Shown piece by piece: positions 1 to 6,904 of a DNA stretch of 10,380 bases. The stretch is from Clostridium sp. UBA1056 (GTDB taxonomy: Bacteria > Bacillota > Clostridia > Clostridiales > Clostridiaceae), in NCBI GenBank assembly GCA_002316385.1, contig DCDL01000037.1, positions 68,657-79,036 on the forward strand. Direction: 5' to 3'. A program made the position numbers and the translations under genes. The stretch's first letter is position 1; every line of letters begins with the position of its first letter. The notes beneath the pieces are model-generated. The model did no database searches. It worked only from the letters and a program-made list of their open reading frames with translations, and was not told the DNA's origin.

Positions 1-19
1 ATTTTTTGAAGATGCCTTA
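1..19 (+). repeat. Left copy of a 19-bp inverted repeat flanking the window
   Basis: The first 19 bases (attttttgaagatgcctta) are an exact reverse complement of positions 10289-10307. The match stops at base 20, and on the outer side it cannot be followed because the window begins here. Nineteen exact bases including the mixed core gaagatgcc are unlikely by chance in 10 kb even in AT-rich DNA. I infer that this is the inner end of a dispersed element whose body lies to the left. Confidence 0.6.
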
Positions 20-30
20 ATTTAAAATAT

Positions 31-79
31 ATAAAAATAGGCTACCTTAAGATTAAATCATATAACCCTAAGATAACCC
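31..79 (-). terminator. Probable terminator of the cold-shock gene
   Basis: Read on the minus strand, downstream of the csp stop, bases 79-69 (gggttatctta) can pair with 49-39 (taaggtagcct) over 11 positions, three of them G-U. The loop is about 19 nt. A U-rich run follows (complement of 31-38). The loop is longer and the stem weaker than in a classic terminator, so the call is moderate. Confidence 0.5.
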
Positions 80-91
80 TTTTATCATAAC

Positions 92-301
92 TTATAACTT
101 TTGAACATTCACTGCCATTGGTCCTTTGGGTCCATCAGTGATATCAAAAGATACATTTTCACCTTCATGTAAATCCTTATTGTTTCCCTTTTCTTTTATT
201 TGTGAGTGGTGCACAAATACATCATTACCTGCATTACAGGCTATAAATCCATAACCTTTTTTTTCATCGTACCATTTAACGATACCAGTTATACTAGACA
301 A
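92..301 (-). CDS. csp: Cold-shock domain protein (CspA family)
   Basis: This is a 69-residue single-domain cold-shock protein, the usual length for the family. These proteins form an OB-fold that binds single-stranded RNA or DNA in the cytoplasm and act as RNA chaperones. The RNP1 motif is visible as KGYGFIA (residues 15-21) and RNP2 as VFVHHS (28-33). The aromatic residues typical of the binding face are present, with Tyr in RNP1 where Phe is common. WYDEKKGYGF replaces the more usual WFNxEKGFGF, so it is a divergent paralogue rather than the commonest clostridial Csp. The start codon is TTG (complement of 299-301). It is fixed by an AAGGAGGAG ribosome site about 6 nt upstream (complement of 308-316), and there is no in-frame ATG nearby. 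It is transcribed alone, away from the nitroreductase gene. The family assignment is firm; the condition of expression is unknown. Confidence 0.95.
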   Translation of the reverse strand: MSSITGIVKWYDEKKGYGFIACNAGNDVFVHHSQIKEKGNNKDLHEGENVSFDITDGPKGPMAVNVQKL

Positions 302-430
302 TATTTACTCCTCCTTAATTATTAAATCAACTTATACTGTAGTATTTGAAATATTAACGATTTTTACACAGAATAATAGTAAATATTAATATAAAAAATA
401 TGAATAATTTTATTATTTAAGGATTATATA

Positions 431-460
431 TTGATACAAGTTTAAAATATAGATTAACAT
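431..460 (+). promoter_or_regulatory. Candidate promoter of the nitroreductase gene
   Basis: TTGATA (431-436) is separated by 18 bp from TAACAT (455-460), matching the sigma-A consensus at 5/6 and 4/6. It lies about 70 bp upstream of the ATG at 528. In such AT-rich DNA other pairings are possible, so this is only a candidate. The rest of the 302-527 gap shows no coding signal. Confidence 0.3.
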
Positions 461-527
461 AATAAATATAATTTGTTTTTAATATAGTTATATAAAGATA
501 TAAAGATATATAGATTGGAGAAAAGTT

Positions 528-1385
528 ATGGATAATATAAAGTACAACAAATCAATTACAGAGATAGTAAAAACTAGAACTTCTATAAGAACCTATGATA
601 ATACTTCTATAAATAAAGAGATACTTAATAAATTAAATGAATTTATTACAGATATAAATGGGCCATTTAAGGCTAAGGTAAGATTTGAAATTATAAATTC
701 CAAAGAAGAAATTAATGGAGGAAAACTTGGTACCTATGGCATTATAAAGGGAGCTTCAACCTACATAGGGGTTGCTGTTGAAGAAGGATATATGGATTTA
801 GAGGAACTAGGATATGAGATGGAAGCACTTGTTCTTTATGCTACTAGCTTAGGGTTAGGAACCTGCTGGATTGCTGGTACATTTAAAAAGAGTGAATTTA
901 GTAAGGTAATGGATGTAAAGGAAAATGAAATTTTTGCAGCTATATCTCCTATAGGTTATAAGGCTGATAAGAAGAGTTTTTTAGAGAAGATTATTAAATT
1001 TCAAGGAAGGTCAGGTAAAAGAAAGGATTGGAGTGAATTATTTAAATTAAAGAACTTTACAGAACCAATTCCTATAAATAAGGATCTTGGAATTATTGAG
1101 GAATCCCTAGAAAATGTAAGGTTAGCGCCATCAGCTATAAATAAACAGCCATGGCGAATTATAAAAGACGAAAATAAGTTTCATTTTTATAAAGAAGAAA
1201 AATATAGCAGTTATTCTAAGGGTACAGGGAGAGACAACCACAGAATAGATATGGGAATAGCCATGTGCCACTTTGAACTAACATGTAAAGAGCATGGAGT
1301 AGATGGAAGATTTATAGATAGTAATCCTGAATTACCTTTAACACCTGTAGATTTAAGATATATTATAACTTGGATAAAGAAATAG
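528..1385 (+). CDS. Nitroreductase-family protein (TM1586-type)
   Basis: A 285-residue protein that reads as a nitroreductase-fold flavoprotein of the TM1586 type, in which FMN-site motifs are spread over two halves of one chain. N-terminal RTSIRTY (residues 17-23) matches the R-S-x-R-x-F/Y phosphate-contact motif. GLGTCWIAG (109-117) matches the nitroreductase motif that packs by the flavin. LAPSAINKQPWR (199-210) is the A-P-S-x-x-N-x-Q-P-W element that is N-terminal in ordinary nitroreductases. Members are expected to be cytoplasmic NAD(P)H:FMN oxidoreductases, but the substrates of this subfamily are largely unknown, so no specific reaction is claimed. The ATG at 528 follows TTGGAGAAAAG with normal spacing. 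It appears monocistronic: a 243-bp gap with its own promoter separates it from phnD. Confidence 0.85.
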   Translation: MDNIKYNKSITEIVKTRTSIRTYDNTSINKEILNKLNEFITDINGPFKAKVRFEIINSKEEINGGKLGTYGIIKGASTYIGVAVEEGYMDLEELGYEMEALVLYATSLGLGTCWIAGTFKKSEFSKVMDVKENEIFAAISPIGYKADKKSFLEKIIKFQGRSGKRKDWSELFKLKNFTEPIPINKDLGIIEESLENVRLAPSAINKQPWRIIKDENKFHFYKEEKYSSYSKGTGRDNHRIDMGIAMCHFELTCKEHGVDGRFIDSNPELPLTPVDLRYIITWIKK

Positions 1386-1409
1386 GGTTAATTCAATTAT
1401 GAGTGAATA

Positions 1410-1436
1410 GTCCGTACTACAGAAGGAAAAGTATGG
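1410..1436 (+). other. Small hairpin downstream of the nitroreductase gene
   Basis: tccgtact and agtatgga can form an 8-bp stem with one G-U pair around an 11-nt loop, about 25 nt after the nitroreductase stop codon. There is no U-run directly behind it, so it is not a convincing intrinsic terminator. It may help 3' end stability or have no role. Confidence 0.3.
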
Positions 1437-1501
1437 ATAAATACTATACATTCGTCATTTTTCAGCATAAAGAACAGTGATATGATATTTATAAATAATT
1501 T

Positions 1502-1540
1502 TAATAAGTATTTTAAGAAACTTTTAAATTTTAATAAACA
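1502..1540 (+). promoter_or_regulatory. Candidate PhoP (Pho) box upstream of phnD
   Basis: Four hexamers recur at an exact 11-bp period: TAATAA (1502), TTAAGA (1513), TTAAAT (1524) and TAAACA (1535). The last coincides with the putative -35. PhoP boxes in Firmicutes are direct repeats resembling TTAACA with 11-bp periodicity, so one helix face would be contacted. Matches to TTAACA are 3, 5, 4 and 5 of 6. The base composition makes TTTTAA-like words common, so chance is a real alternative. The site is supported by its position and by the downstream transporter genes. Confidence 0.4.
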
Positions 1541-1563
1541 AAAATAAAAAAATATGATATAAT
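1535..1563 (+). promoter_or_regulatory. Extended -10 promoter of the phn operon
   Basis: A perfect TGnTATAAT extended -10 lies at 1555-1563, with TATAAT at 1558-1563. A weak -35 (TAAACA, 1535-1540) stands 17 bp upstream. A weak -35 with a strong -10 fits an activated promoter. Transcription would start near 1570, giving a leader of about 59 nt that begins with a small GCTAC/GTAGC hairpin (1571-1592). Confidence 0.7.
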
Positions 1564-1628
1564 ACATGAGGCTACTACATATATAGTGTAGCACATAAAA
1601 GTAACTACAGTTAGAAGAGGAGAGACAA

Positions 1629-2645
1629 ATGAAAAAAATAATTGCATTACTTTCAGTTGTATTTTTAACTATGTCAATGTTAGTTGGATGTGGATCATCT
1701 AAAAGTGCAGCTAACGAAGAACTAGTTGTATATTTCGTACCATCAAGAGATCCATCAGAAATAAGAACTGCTACAGCTCCATTAGCTGAAATGTTAAAGA
1801 AAGAATTAGCAGACCAAGGATTTGAGTTTAAAAACATAAAAATTGAAGTTGGTACTAGTTTTGAAGCAGCTGGTGAAGCTTTAGCAGCAGGAACAGCTGA
1901 TGTTGGATTTATACCAGGTGGTACATATGTTTTATATGATGATGGTGTAGATGTAGCATTAACAGCTACTCGTAACGGATTAAATCATGATTCTGATAAT
2001 CCAGCAGATTGGAACAGTGCTCCAACAGAAGCTATTGAAGATCAAGTAACTTATTATCGTTCATTAGTAATAGCTGGACCTTCTGAAAAAGGTAAGGAAT
2101 TAGCTGCTAAGATAAATAAGGGTGAGAAGCTAACTAAGGAAGATATCGAAAGTGCTACTTGGGGAATATCAAGTAACACAACTTCTCCAGCAGGATATAT
2201 TTATCCAAGTTTATGGTTACAAGAAAACTTTGGAATATCTTTAACTGACTTACCAAAGAAAGTAGCATTAGATAACTACGCAACTGCATTATCGCAACTT
2301 GCAAGCGGTCAAGTTGATGTAATGGTAACTTATGCAGATGCACGTCGTGACTATGCTGAACAGTGGAATACCACATTTGGTAGAAAGGCTACAGTTTGGG
2401 AAGAAACTAATATTATAGGTGTAACTCAACCTATATATAACGATACTATATCTGTAACTAAAGCAAAATCAATGACTCCAGAATTAAAAGAAGCTATACA
2501 AAAGGCATTTATAAACATTGGAAATACTCCAGAAGGAAAAAAAATCATATCTATATATAGCCATAATGGTTATGAGATAGGTGATAACAAGAACTATGAT
2601 GGAGAAAGAAATGCACAAGAATTAATAAAATCTATGCAGAAATAA
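1629..2645 (+). CDS. phnD: Phosphonate/phosphite-type ABC transporter, substrate-binding lipoprotein
   Basis: A 338-residue periplasmic-binding-type protein of the PhnD family. The signal peptide is a lipoprotein type: MKK, a hydrophobic core, then lipobox LVGC with the lipidated Cys at residue 21, so it is anchored outside the membrane. Family features follow in order: the first strand VVYFVPSRDP (33-42), ADVGFIPGGTYVLY (90-103), and the ligand loop SSNTTSPAGYIYP (181-193), whose Ser/Thr cluster binds the phosphoryl or phosphonyl oxygens in this family. LASGQVDVMVTYADAR (224-239) belongs to the second lobe. The ligand could be a phosphonate, phosphite, hypophosphite or phosphate ester; sequence alone does not decide. 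ATG 1629 follows AAGAGGAGAG at good spacing. It is the first gene of the operon, followed by a hairpin likely to raise its expression over the membrane genes. Confidence 0.93.
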   Translation: MKKIIALLSVVFLTMSMLVGCGSSKSAANEELVVYFVPSRDPSEIRTATAPLAEMLKKELADQGFEFKNIKIEVGTSFEAAGEALAAGTADVGFIPGGTYVLYDDGVDVALTATRNGLNHDSDNPADWNSAPTEAIEDQVTYYRSLVIAGPSEKGKELAAKINKGEKLTKEDIESATWGISSNTTSPAGYIYPSLWLQENFGISLTDLPKKVALDNYATALSQLASGQVDVMVTYADARRDYAEQWNTTFGRKATVWEETNIIGVTQPIYNDTISVTKAKSMTPELKEAIQKAFINIGNTPEGKKIISIYSHNGYEIGDNKNYDGERNAQELIKSMQK

Positions 2646-2653
2646 TTTGAGAT

Positions 2654-2688
2654 TAAAATGAGTTCATGATTAGCATGAACTCATTTTA
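2654..2688 (+). terminator. Intercistronic hairpin after phnD (partial terminator or mRNA stabiliser)
   Basis: taaaatgagttcatg (2654-2668) pairs perfectly with catgaactcatttta (2674-2688) around a 5-nt loop, a 15-bp stem. The following run is only tttt, already inside the stem, then atatataaagg. It is therefore a leaky terminator or an end-protecting hairpin. Such a structure after a binding-protein gene commonly gives more of that mRNA segment than of the ATPase and permease segments. Confidence 0.75.
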
Positions 2689-2717
2689 TATATAAAGGTA
2701 GAATACAAGAATTGTAA

Positions 2718-2747
2718 TTGCAGTTAATTAAGATTTATTTATATAAA
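2718..2747 (+). promoter_or_regulatory. Weak possible secondary promoter before phnC
   Basis: TTGCAG (2718-2723) is 18 bp upstream of TATAAA (2742-2747), in the 145-nt gap between phnD and phnC. The -10 is a good match (5/6) but the -35 is poor (3/6). It could allow phnC-phnE expression independent of the hairpin. Random AT-rich matches are likely, so confidence is low. Confidence 0.2.
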
Positions 2748-2790
2748 TTATAGAAGAATGGTTTTAAATATATATTGTGGAGGGATATCT

Positions 2791-3555
2791 TTGATAAAAT
2801 TTGATAAAGTAAATAAAATATATCCAAATGGATTACATGCATTAAAAAATGTATCATTAGAAATTGAAGAAGGAGAGTTTGTTGCTATAATCGGGCTATC
2901 TGGAGCAGGTAAATCTACTTTACTTAGAACAATAAATAAGATGCATGATATAACAGATGGCACATTAAATGTAAATGGACAAGATGTTAAAAATCTAAAG
3001 GGAAAAGAGCTTCGTAGATTTAGAAGAAAGCTAGGAATGGTATTCCAATCCTTTAATTTAGTTACGAGAACTACTGTTATAAAGAATGTATTGACATCTA
3101 GGGTACCAGATATGCCCCTATGGAAATCTATTATAGGATTATACTCAAAGGAAGATAAAGTTGTAGCCTTAGAAGCTTTAGATAAGGTTGGAATATTGGA
3201 CAAAGCTTATGTAAGAGCAGACCAACTTTCAGGAGGACAACAACAACGTGTTGCATTAGCTAGAACTTTAGCTCAAAATCCAGAAGTAATATTAGCAGAT
3301 GAACCAGTTGCAGCTCTTGACCCTATAACAGCAGCACAAGTAATGGATGACTTTAAAAAAATTAATAAGGAAATGAATATATCAATTCTTATAAATATAC
3401 ACCATGTAGATTTAGCACTAAAATATGCTGATAGAGTTATTGGTATAAAAGCTGGAGAAATTGTATATGATGGGACAGCTAAAGATGTAGATGGAGAAAT
3501 ATTAAAGCAGATATATGGTCGTGAATTATCTGATGATGAGATAATGGGGGATTAA
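2791..3555 (+). CDS. phnC: Phosphonate-type ABC transporter ATP-binding protein
   Basis: A complete ABC ATPase of 254 residues that powers the PhnD/PhnE importer from the cytoplasmic side. Motifs in order: Walker A GLSGAGKST (35-43), Q-loop Gln86 in MVFQSFN, signature LSGGQQQR (146-153), Walker B VILADE (166-171), and the H-loop His204 in NIHHVDLA, which has the form usual in PhnC proteins. The start is taken as TTG at 2791 because GGAGGG sits 6 nt before it and the protein then begins MIKFDKVNKIYPNG, as family members do. The in-frame ATG at 2758 has no good ribosome site and would add 11 unconserved residues. Two bases separate its stop from the next gene, so translation is probably coupled. 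Confidence 0.93.
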   Translation: MIKFDKVNKIYPNGLHALKNVSLEIEEGEFVAIIGLSGAGKSTLLRTINKMHDITDGTLNVNGQDVKNLKGKELRRFRRKLGMVFQSFNLVTRTTVIKNVLTSRVPDMPLWKSIIGLYSKEDKVVALEALDKVGILDKAYVRADQLSGGQQQRVALARTLAQNPEVILADEPVAALDPITAAQVMDDFKKINKEMNISILINIHHVDLALKYADRVIGIKAGEIVYDGTAKDVDGEILKQIYGRELSDDEIMGD

Positions 3556-3557
3556 TT

Positions 3558-4382
3558 ATGGTACAAGCTATTAGAAATATCTTCAAGCCTAAAAAAATCG
3601 TATTACAAGATGGAAGAGAAATACAACCACCGAGATCTGTAGTACCTTATGTAGTTATTGGACTAGCTATAGCAATTGCTATATCAGCAGAAGTAACTGG
3701 ATTTAAATTTTCTACATTAGTAGATAGAGGAAATCAATTCTTCGTAATCTTAAAGGATATGTTTCCACCAGATTTTAGCTTTGCTAAAAATGTATTACCG
3801 TTACTTATAGAAACTATAAAGATGTCATTGTTAGGCTCTATGATAGGAAGTCTTATAGCGATTCCATTTGCTATAATATCTTCTGTTAATATTAATAAAT
3901 CAAAGATTGTATTAACTATTGTAAGAATAGTTTTAAGTATAACTAGAACTTTACCAACATTAATCATAGCGTTAATTGCTACATATATATTTGGATTAGG
4001 AACTTTTGCAGGAACTGTAGCTATAACTATATTTACATTTGGTATAGTAGTAAAAATGTTATATGAAAAAATAGAAACTGTAGATATGGGACCTTTTGAA
4101 GCTATGGAGGCTGTTGGAGCCACAAAGTTAAGAGCTTTTATAGCGGCTATAATGCCGCAAATATTACCAACTTATTTTTCAACTTGTTTATACAGTTTAG
4201 AAATAAATGTACGTTATGCAGCTATATTAGGATATGTAGGAGCTGGAGGAATAGGGCTTATTCTAAATGAGAAGATTGGATGGAGAGAATATGACAAGGT
4301 AGGAATGATACTAGTCATGTTATTTATTACAGTAATTATCATCGAGAATTTAAGTAAATATATAAGAGAAAGGCTGGGTTAG
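3558..4382 (+). CDS. phnE: Phosphonate-type ABC transporter permease, first subunit
   Basis: A 274-residue integral membrane permease of the PhnE family. A basic N-terminal tail (about residues 1-26) leads into a first membrane segment near 28-48. The BPD_transp_1 core follows, with hydrophobic segments around 80-110, 118-145, 150-167 and 245-263. The EAA loop that docks on PhnC is at about 181-200 (EAMEAVGATK then IMPQ). RTLPT (130-134) and GAGGIG (228-233) are typical of PhnE. It begins 2 nt after phnC, using GGGGGA from the phnC end as its ribosome site. It is expected to pair with the next gene's product as a heterodimeric channel. Confidence 0.92.
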   Translation: MVQAIRNIFKPKKIVLQDGREIQPPRSVVPYVVIGLAIAIAISAEVTGFKFSTLVDRGNQFFVILKDMFPPDFSFAKNVLPLLIETIKMSLLGSMIGSLIAIPFAIISSVNINKSKIVLTIVRIVLSITRTLPTLIIALIATYIFGLGTFAGTVAITIFTFGIVVKMLYEKIETVDMGPFEAMEAVGATKLRAFIAAIMPQILPTYFSTCLYSLEINVRYAAILGYVGAGGIGLILNEKIGWREYDKVGMILVMLFITVIIIENLSKYIRERLG

Positions 4383-4383
4383 G

Positions 4384-5190
4384 ATGGAGTTATCGGTAAA
4401 AGCACAACTTGAAAAAGAGCCAAATCTTTGGATACGTAAAACTCTAACAGTATTATTTGTTATAGCGATAATGTTATGGGCAGCAAAATCTGTAGCATTT
4501 ACTGGAGTTAAAGAAAATGGTGTAGATATAGCTAAGAATGTATTATCAGGAATACTTCATCCAGATATGGACATGCTTCTTGATTTTAAAGCTGGTGTTC
4601 CTTACTTACTGTTAGAAACAGTTTGTATAGCACTACTAGGAACCATAATAGGAACTATTTTAGCAGTACCACTTTCCTTTATGGCTTCTAGCAATATAGT
4701 TCCAAAGTGGATAAGTAATATAACTTTATTTGTAATAGCAGCAATAAGAACTTTCCCATCCTTTGTTTATGGACTAATGTTTATCCGTGTAACAGGACCT
4801 GGGGCCTTTGCAGGAGTTCTTACAATGTCAGTAGTATCTATAGGGATGATATCTAAGATGTTTATAGAAGCAATAGAGGATTTAGACACAAAGATATTAG
4901 AATCCTTAGATGCAGCTGGATGCGATACCTTTGAAAAAGTGAGATATGGTATTTTACCACAACTATTTACAAACTTTGTTTCAACAGCTATCTATAGATT
5001 TGAAATAAATATAAAAGATGCATCTACATTAGGCTTAGTAGGAGCTGGAGGAATAGGTGCTCCATTAATCTTTGCAATGAACGCCTTTAACTGGGATGAG
5101 GTTGGAGCAATTCTTTGTGGATTAATAATCCTTGTACTAGCAGTAGAAGTACTTTCAACAAAAGTAAGAAATAAATTAGCAAGGGGCTAA
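4384..5190 (+). CDS. phnE: Phosphonate-type ABC transporter permease, second subunit
   Basis: A 268-residue PhnE-family permease, clearly related to the preceding one but divergent along its length, so this is an old duplication rather than a recent copy. A first membrane segment lies at about 19-40. The core spans about 73-100, 112-135, 142-160 and 240-257. The EAA loop is at 173-193 (ESLDAAGC then GILPQ), and RTFPS (122-126) and GAGGIG (220-225) match family positions. One base separates the phnE1 stop from this ATG. Its ribosome site is weak, so it probably relies on coupling to upstream translation. It is the last gene of the operon, followed directly by a terminator. No catabolic phn gene follows. 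Confidence 0.92.
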   Translation: MELSVKAQLEKEPNLWIRKTLTVLFVIAIMLWAAKSVAFTGVKENGVDIAKNVLSGILHPDMDMLLDFKAGVPYLLLETVCIALLGTIIGTILAVPLSFMASSNIVPKWISNITLFVIAAIRTFPSFVYGLMFIRVTGPGAFAGVLTMSVVSIGMISKMFIEAIEDLDTKILESLDAAGCDTFEKVRYGILPQLFTNFVSTAIYRFEINIKDASTLGLVGAGGIGAPLIFAMNAFNWDEVGAILCGLIILVLAVEVLSTKVRNKLARG

Positions 5191-5204
5191 GAAATAAAAA
5201 TTGA

Positions 5205-5242
5205 GCTACTTCAAATATATATTATTTGAAGTAGCCTTTTTT
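5205..5242. terminator. Bidirectional intrinsic terminator between phn operon and nucleotidase gene
   Basis: gctacttcaaata (5205-5217) and tatttgaagtagc (5223-5235) form a perfect 13-bp stem with a 5-nt loop. T6 follows on the plus strand (5237-5242). On the minus strand the stem is followed by a tcaattttta stretch, so it can end both convergent units. It lies 14 nt after the last permease stop and 11 nt beyond the nucleotidase stop. Confidence 0.92.
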
Positions 5243-5246
5243 AAAA

Positions 5247-6761
5247 TTATTTAATAACAGTTAAATATTTATTTTTATCAACTATAACTTGTTTATTAGC
5301 TCTAAAGTAGTCAATTATAATGTCAGGCATTTCCTTCAATACTTCGCATTCGACTTTACAATCTCTATAAAAGTCATAACCACCAGCTCCCGTTGCTCTG
5401 TAGTTATTCATGGCAAGAGTAAGTTTATCATTATTATTAACTTCTTTTCCTTTAAAGTTTATTGAAACAACACGGTTGCCTACTTCTTTAGTTAAGTCAA
5501 AGGTATAGTTTAAATTTGAAAAATAGTCATAGTTATAGTGTTCTACCTTAGGCTTTAAGAAACGGTCAGAAACTTGTAATTTATCATCTACATATTCAAA
5601 GTAACTAGCACATCTTTCAAGAGCAAGTTTTAAAGTTTTTCCATCTACTTCAAGAATGGATAAGGTATTTGGGAACATATAAGTAGAAGTTATATCCCTT
5701 ACCGTTACGTCTTTGTTAAAACCTTTTATGGAGTTAGCAAATGAAGTAACTGAAATATCCGCACCGCTGGCATCTAATTGAACTTGATTTATAAAATTAG
5801 CTAAATAGGAACCATTCACAGCCATATCTATATGAGTACTAGGTTGAAGTTCTACATCTAAAAATCCAACTGGAGTATCTAGCCATTTCTGAACTTGATT
5901 TTCTAGACTTAAGAATTTATCATACATAGCTTTGTTAGGATTAAGTTCAACATTTCTTAAGGATGAATTTATATCTAAGCTTAAATCTTCATGAAGCTCT
6001 AGGTTAAGCTCTAAAAACTTTGTGCCATTAGGTGGAGTTTGAGCTATATAGGTATTATGGAGATAATGCCCCGGAATTTCCATATGTTGATGTCCAGTTA
6101 GAAGAATGTGAAAATCAAATTCTTCACAGAGTCTATAGGCGATATTTTCACTAGTATGGCTTAGTTTTTCATGAGATTCCAAATCATTCTCAAATCCACC
6201 ATGATAAACTCCTATTAATAGGTCGCACTGATTTTTTATCTCTTTATAACACTTTTTCACTGCATTAAAGGTATCAGAGATGGTGAAATTATTTATATTG
6301 CTAGACCTTTCCCATCTATTTATAAAATCAGTAGTAAATCCAATTATTCCTACCTTCAAGCCATTTTCCATAGTTTTAATATCATAAGGTAAAATTGATA
6401 ACTCATTTGTTTTATTATCTACATTAGCGCAGATACATTTTCCATTTAGATTATTAAGATATTTTTTCAAATAGCTATAACCATAATTAAAATCATGATT
6501 ACCAAGAGTTACATAATCATATTGACCCTCGTTCATTAGAGTAGCTATTGGATGTATATCAAATTCATTATTACTTAGATAGTTAGTAAAGGGAGAACCC
6601 TGAATTGTATCCCCGCCATCTATAATTAATGTGTTTCCATCTTTATTAAACTGATTAATTATATTTAATATTCCCATACTCTTTTCTTTATCATCTCTAT
6701 AATCTGTAGGATATACATATCCATGAAGATCTGATGTAAAGTATATCTTTAGTTCTTTCAT
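5247..6761 (-). CDS. 5'-nucleotidase / 2',3'-cyclic phosphodiesterase family protein, no signal peptide
   Basis: A 504-residue two-domain hydrolase of the UshA/CpdB/YfkN superfamily. The N-terminal calcineurin-like metallophosphoesterase domain shows its metal ligands: SDLHG (10-14, Asp11 and His13), IDGGD (47-51), GNHDFNYG (87-94), VYHGG (185-189) and GHQHMEIPG (223-231). The C-terminal substrate-binding domain (about 300-504) shows MFPNTLSILEVDGKTL and ends with NNYRATGAGGYDFY. Relatives cleave nucleoside 5'-phosphates, 2',3'-cyclic nucleotides or UDP-sugars with a dinuclear metal centre. Most are secreted or wall-bound, but this one starts MKELKIYFTSDLHG with no signal peptide or anchor. 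It should therefore be cytoplasmic, as in the YunD-like group. ATG at 6761 follows AGAGGTG. It is convergent to the phn operon. The exact substrate cannot be told. Confidence 0.88.
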   Translation of the reverse strand: MKELKIYFTSDLHGYVYPTDYRDDKEKSMGILNIINQFNKDGNTLIIDGGDTIQGSPFTNYLSNNEFDIHPIATLMNEGQYDYVTLGNHDFNYGYSYLKKYLNNLNGKCICANVDNKTNELSILPYDIKTMENGLKVGIIGFTTDFINRWERSSNINNFTISDTFNAVKKCYKEIKNQCDLLIGVYHGGFENDLESHEKLSHTSENIAYRLCEEFDFHILLTGHQHMEIPGHYLHNTYIAQTPPNGTKFLELNLELHEDLSLDINSSLRNVELNPNKAMYDKFLSLENQVQKWLDTPVGFLDVELQPSTHIDMAVNGSYLANFINQVQLDASGADISVTSFANSIKGFNKDVTVRDITSTYMFPNTLSILEVDGKTLKLALERCASYFEYVDDKLQVSDRFLKPKVEHYNYDYFSNLNYTFDLTKEVGNRVVSINFKGKEVNNNDKLTLAMNNYRATGAGGYDFYRDCKVECEVLKEMPDIIIDYFRANKQVIVDKNKYLTVIK

Positions 6762-6798
6762 TTTGCACCTCTCTACATTCTTTTTAATTTCATAAGTA

Positions 6799-6807
6799 AT
6801 TATAACA
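6799..6807 (-). promoter_or_regulatory. Extended -10 promoter of the nucleotidase gene
   Basis: On the minus strand, TGTTATAAT (complement of 6807-6799) is a perfect extended -10 about 38 bp upstream of the ATG. No good -35 is seen 16-18 bp further up, which is common for extended -10 promoters. Confidence 0.6.
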
Positions 6808-6856
6808 TATATAGTATTCTTCTATAAAATTTTATCACACTATTTTATTTTTAATA

Positions 6857-6885
6857 TTTACATTGTAAGAGTAAAGTGCTAATAT
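6857..6885 (+). promoter_or_regulatory. Probable promoter of the T-box leader and serS
   Basis: TTTACA (6857-6862, 5/6) is followed after 17 bp by TAATAT (6880-6885, 4/6). The implied start near 6892 lies just ahead of the T-box leader, which supports the call. Confidence 0.5.
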
Positions 6886-6904
6886 AGTGGTTAATATATA
6901 TTAA

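Noticed and set aside
1571..1592. Leader element GCTAC...GTAGC as a riboswitch or operator
   Set aside because: Only 4-5 bp of stem with two competing pairings, and the leader is too short for a known riboswitch. Noted as a minor hairpin only. Its GCTAC likeness to the operon's terminator stem is probably chance.
1397..1837. Minus-strand open frame of 146 codons overlapping the phn promoter and phnD start
   Set aside because: It runs opposite to the clearly coding phnD and through its promoter. The composition is low-complexity and hydrophobic from AT-rich intergenic DNA, and it shows no family motif.
2155..2376. Minus-strand frame inside phnD
   Set aside because: It lies fully within conserved phnD coding sequence and has no recognisable motif.
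2748..3203. Minus-strand frame across phnC
   Set aside because: Shadow of the phnC ATPase, whose Walker A and Q-loop lie on the other strand.
3734..4123. Minus-strand frame across the first permease gene
   Set aside because: Shadow of a conserved permease; its hydrophobic character mirrors the real gene.
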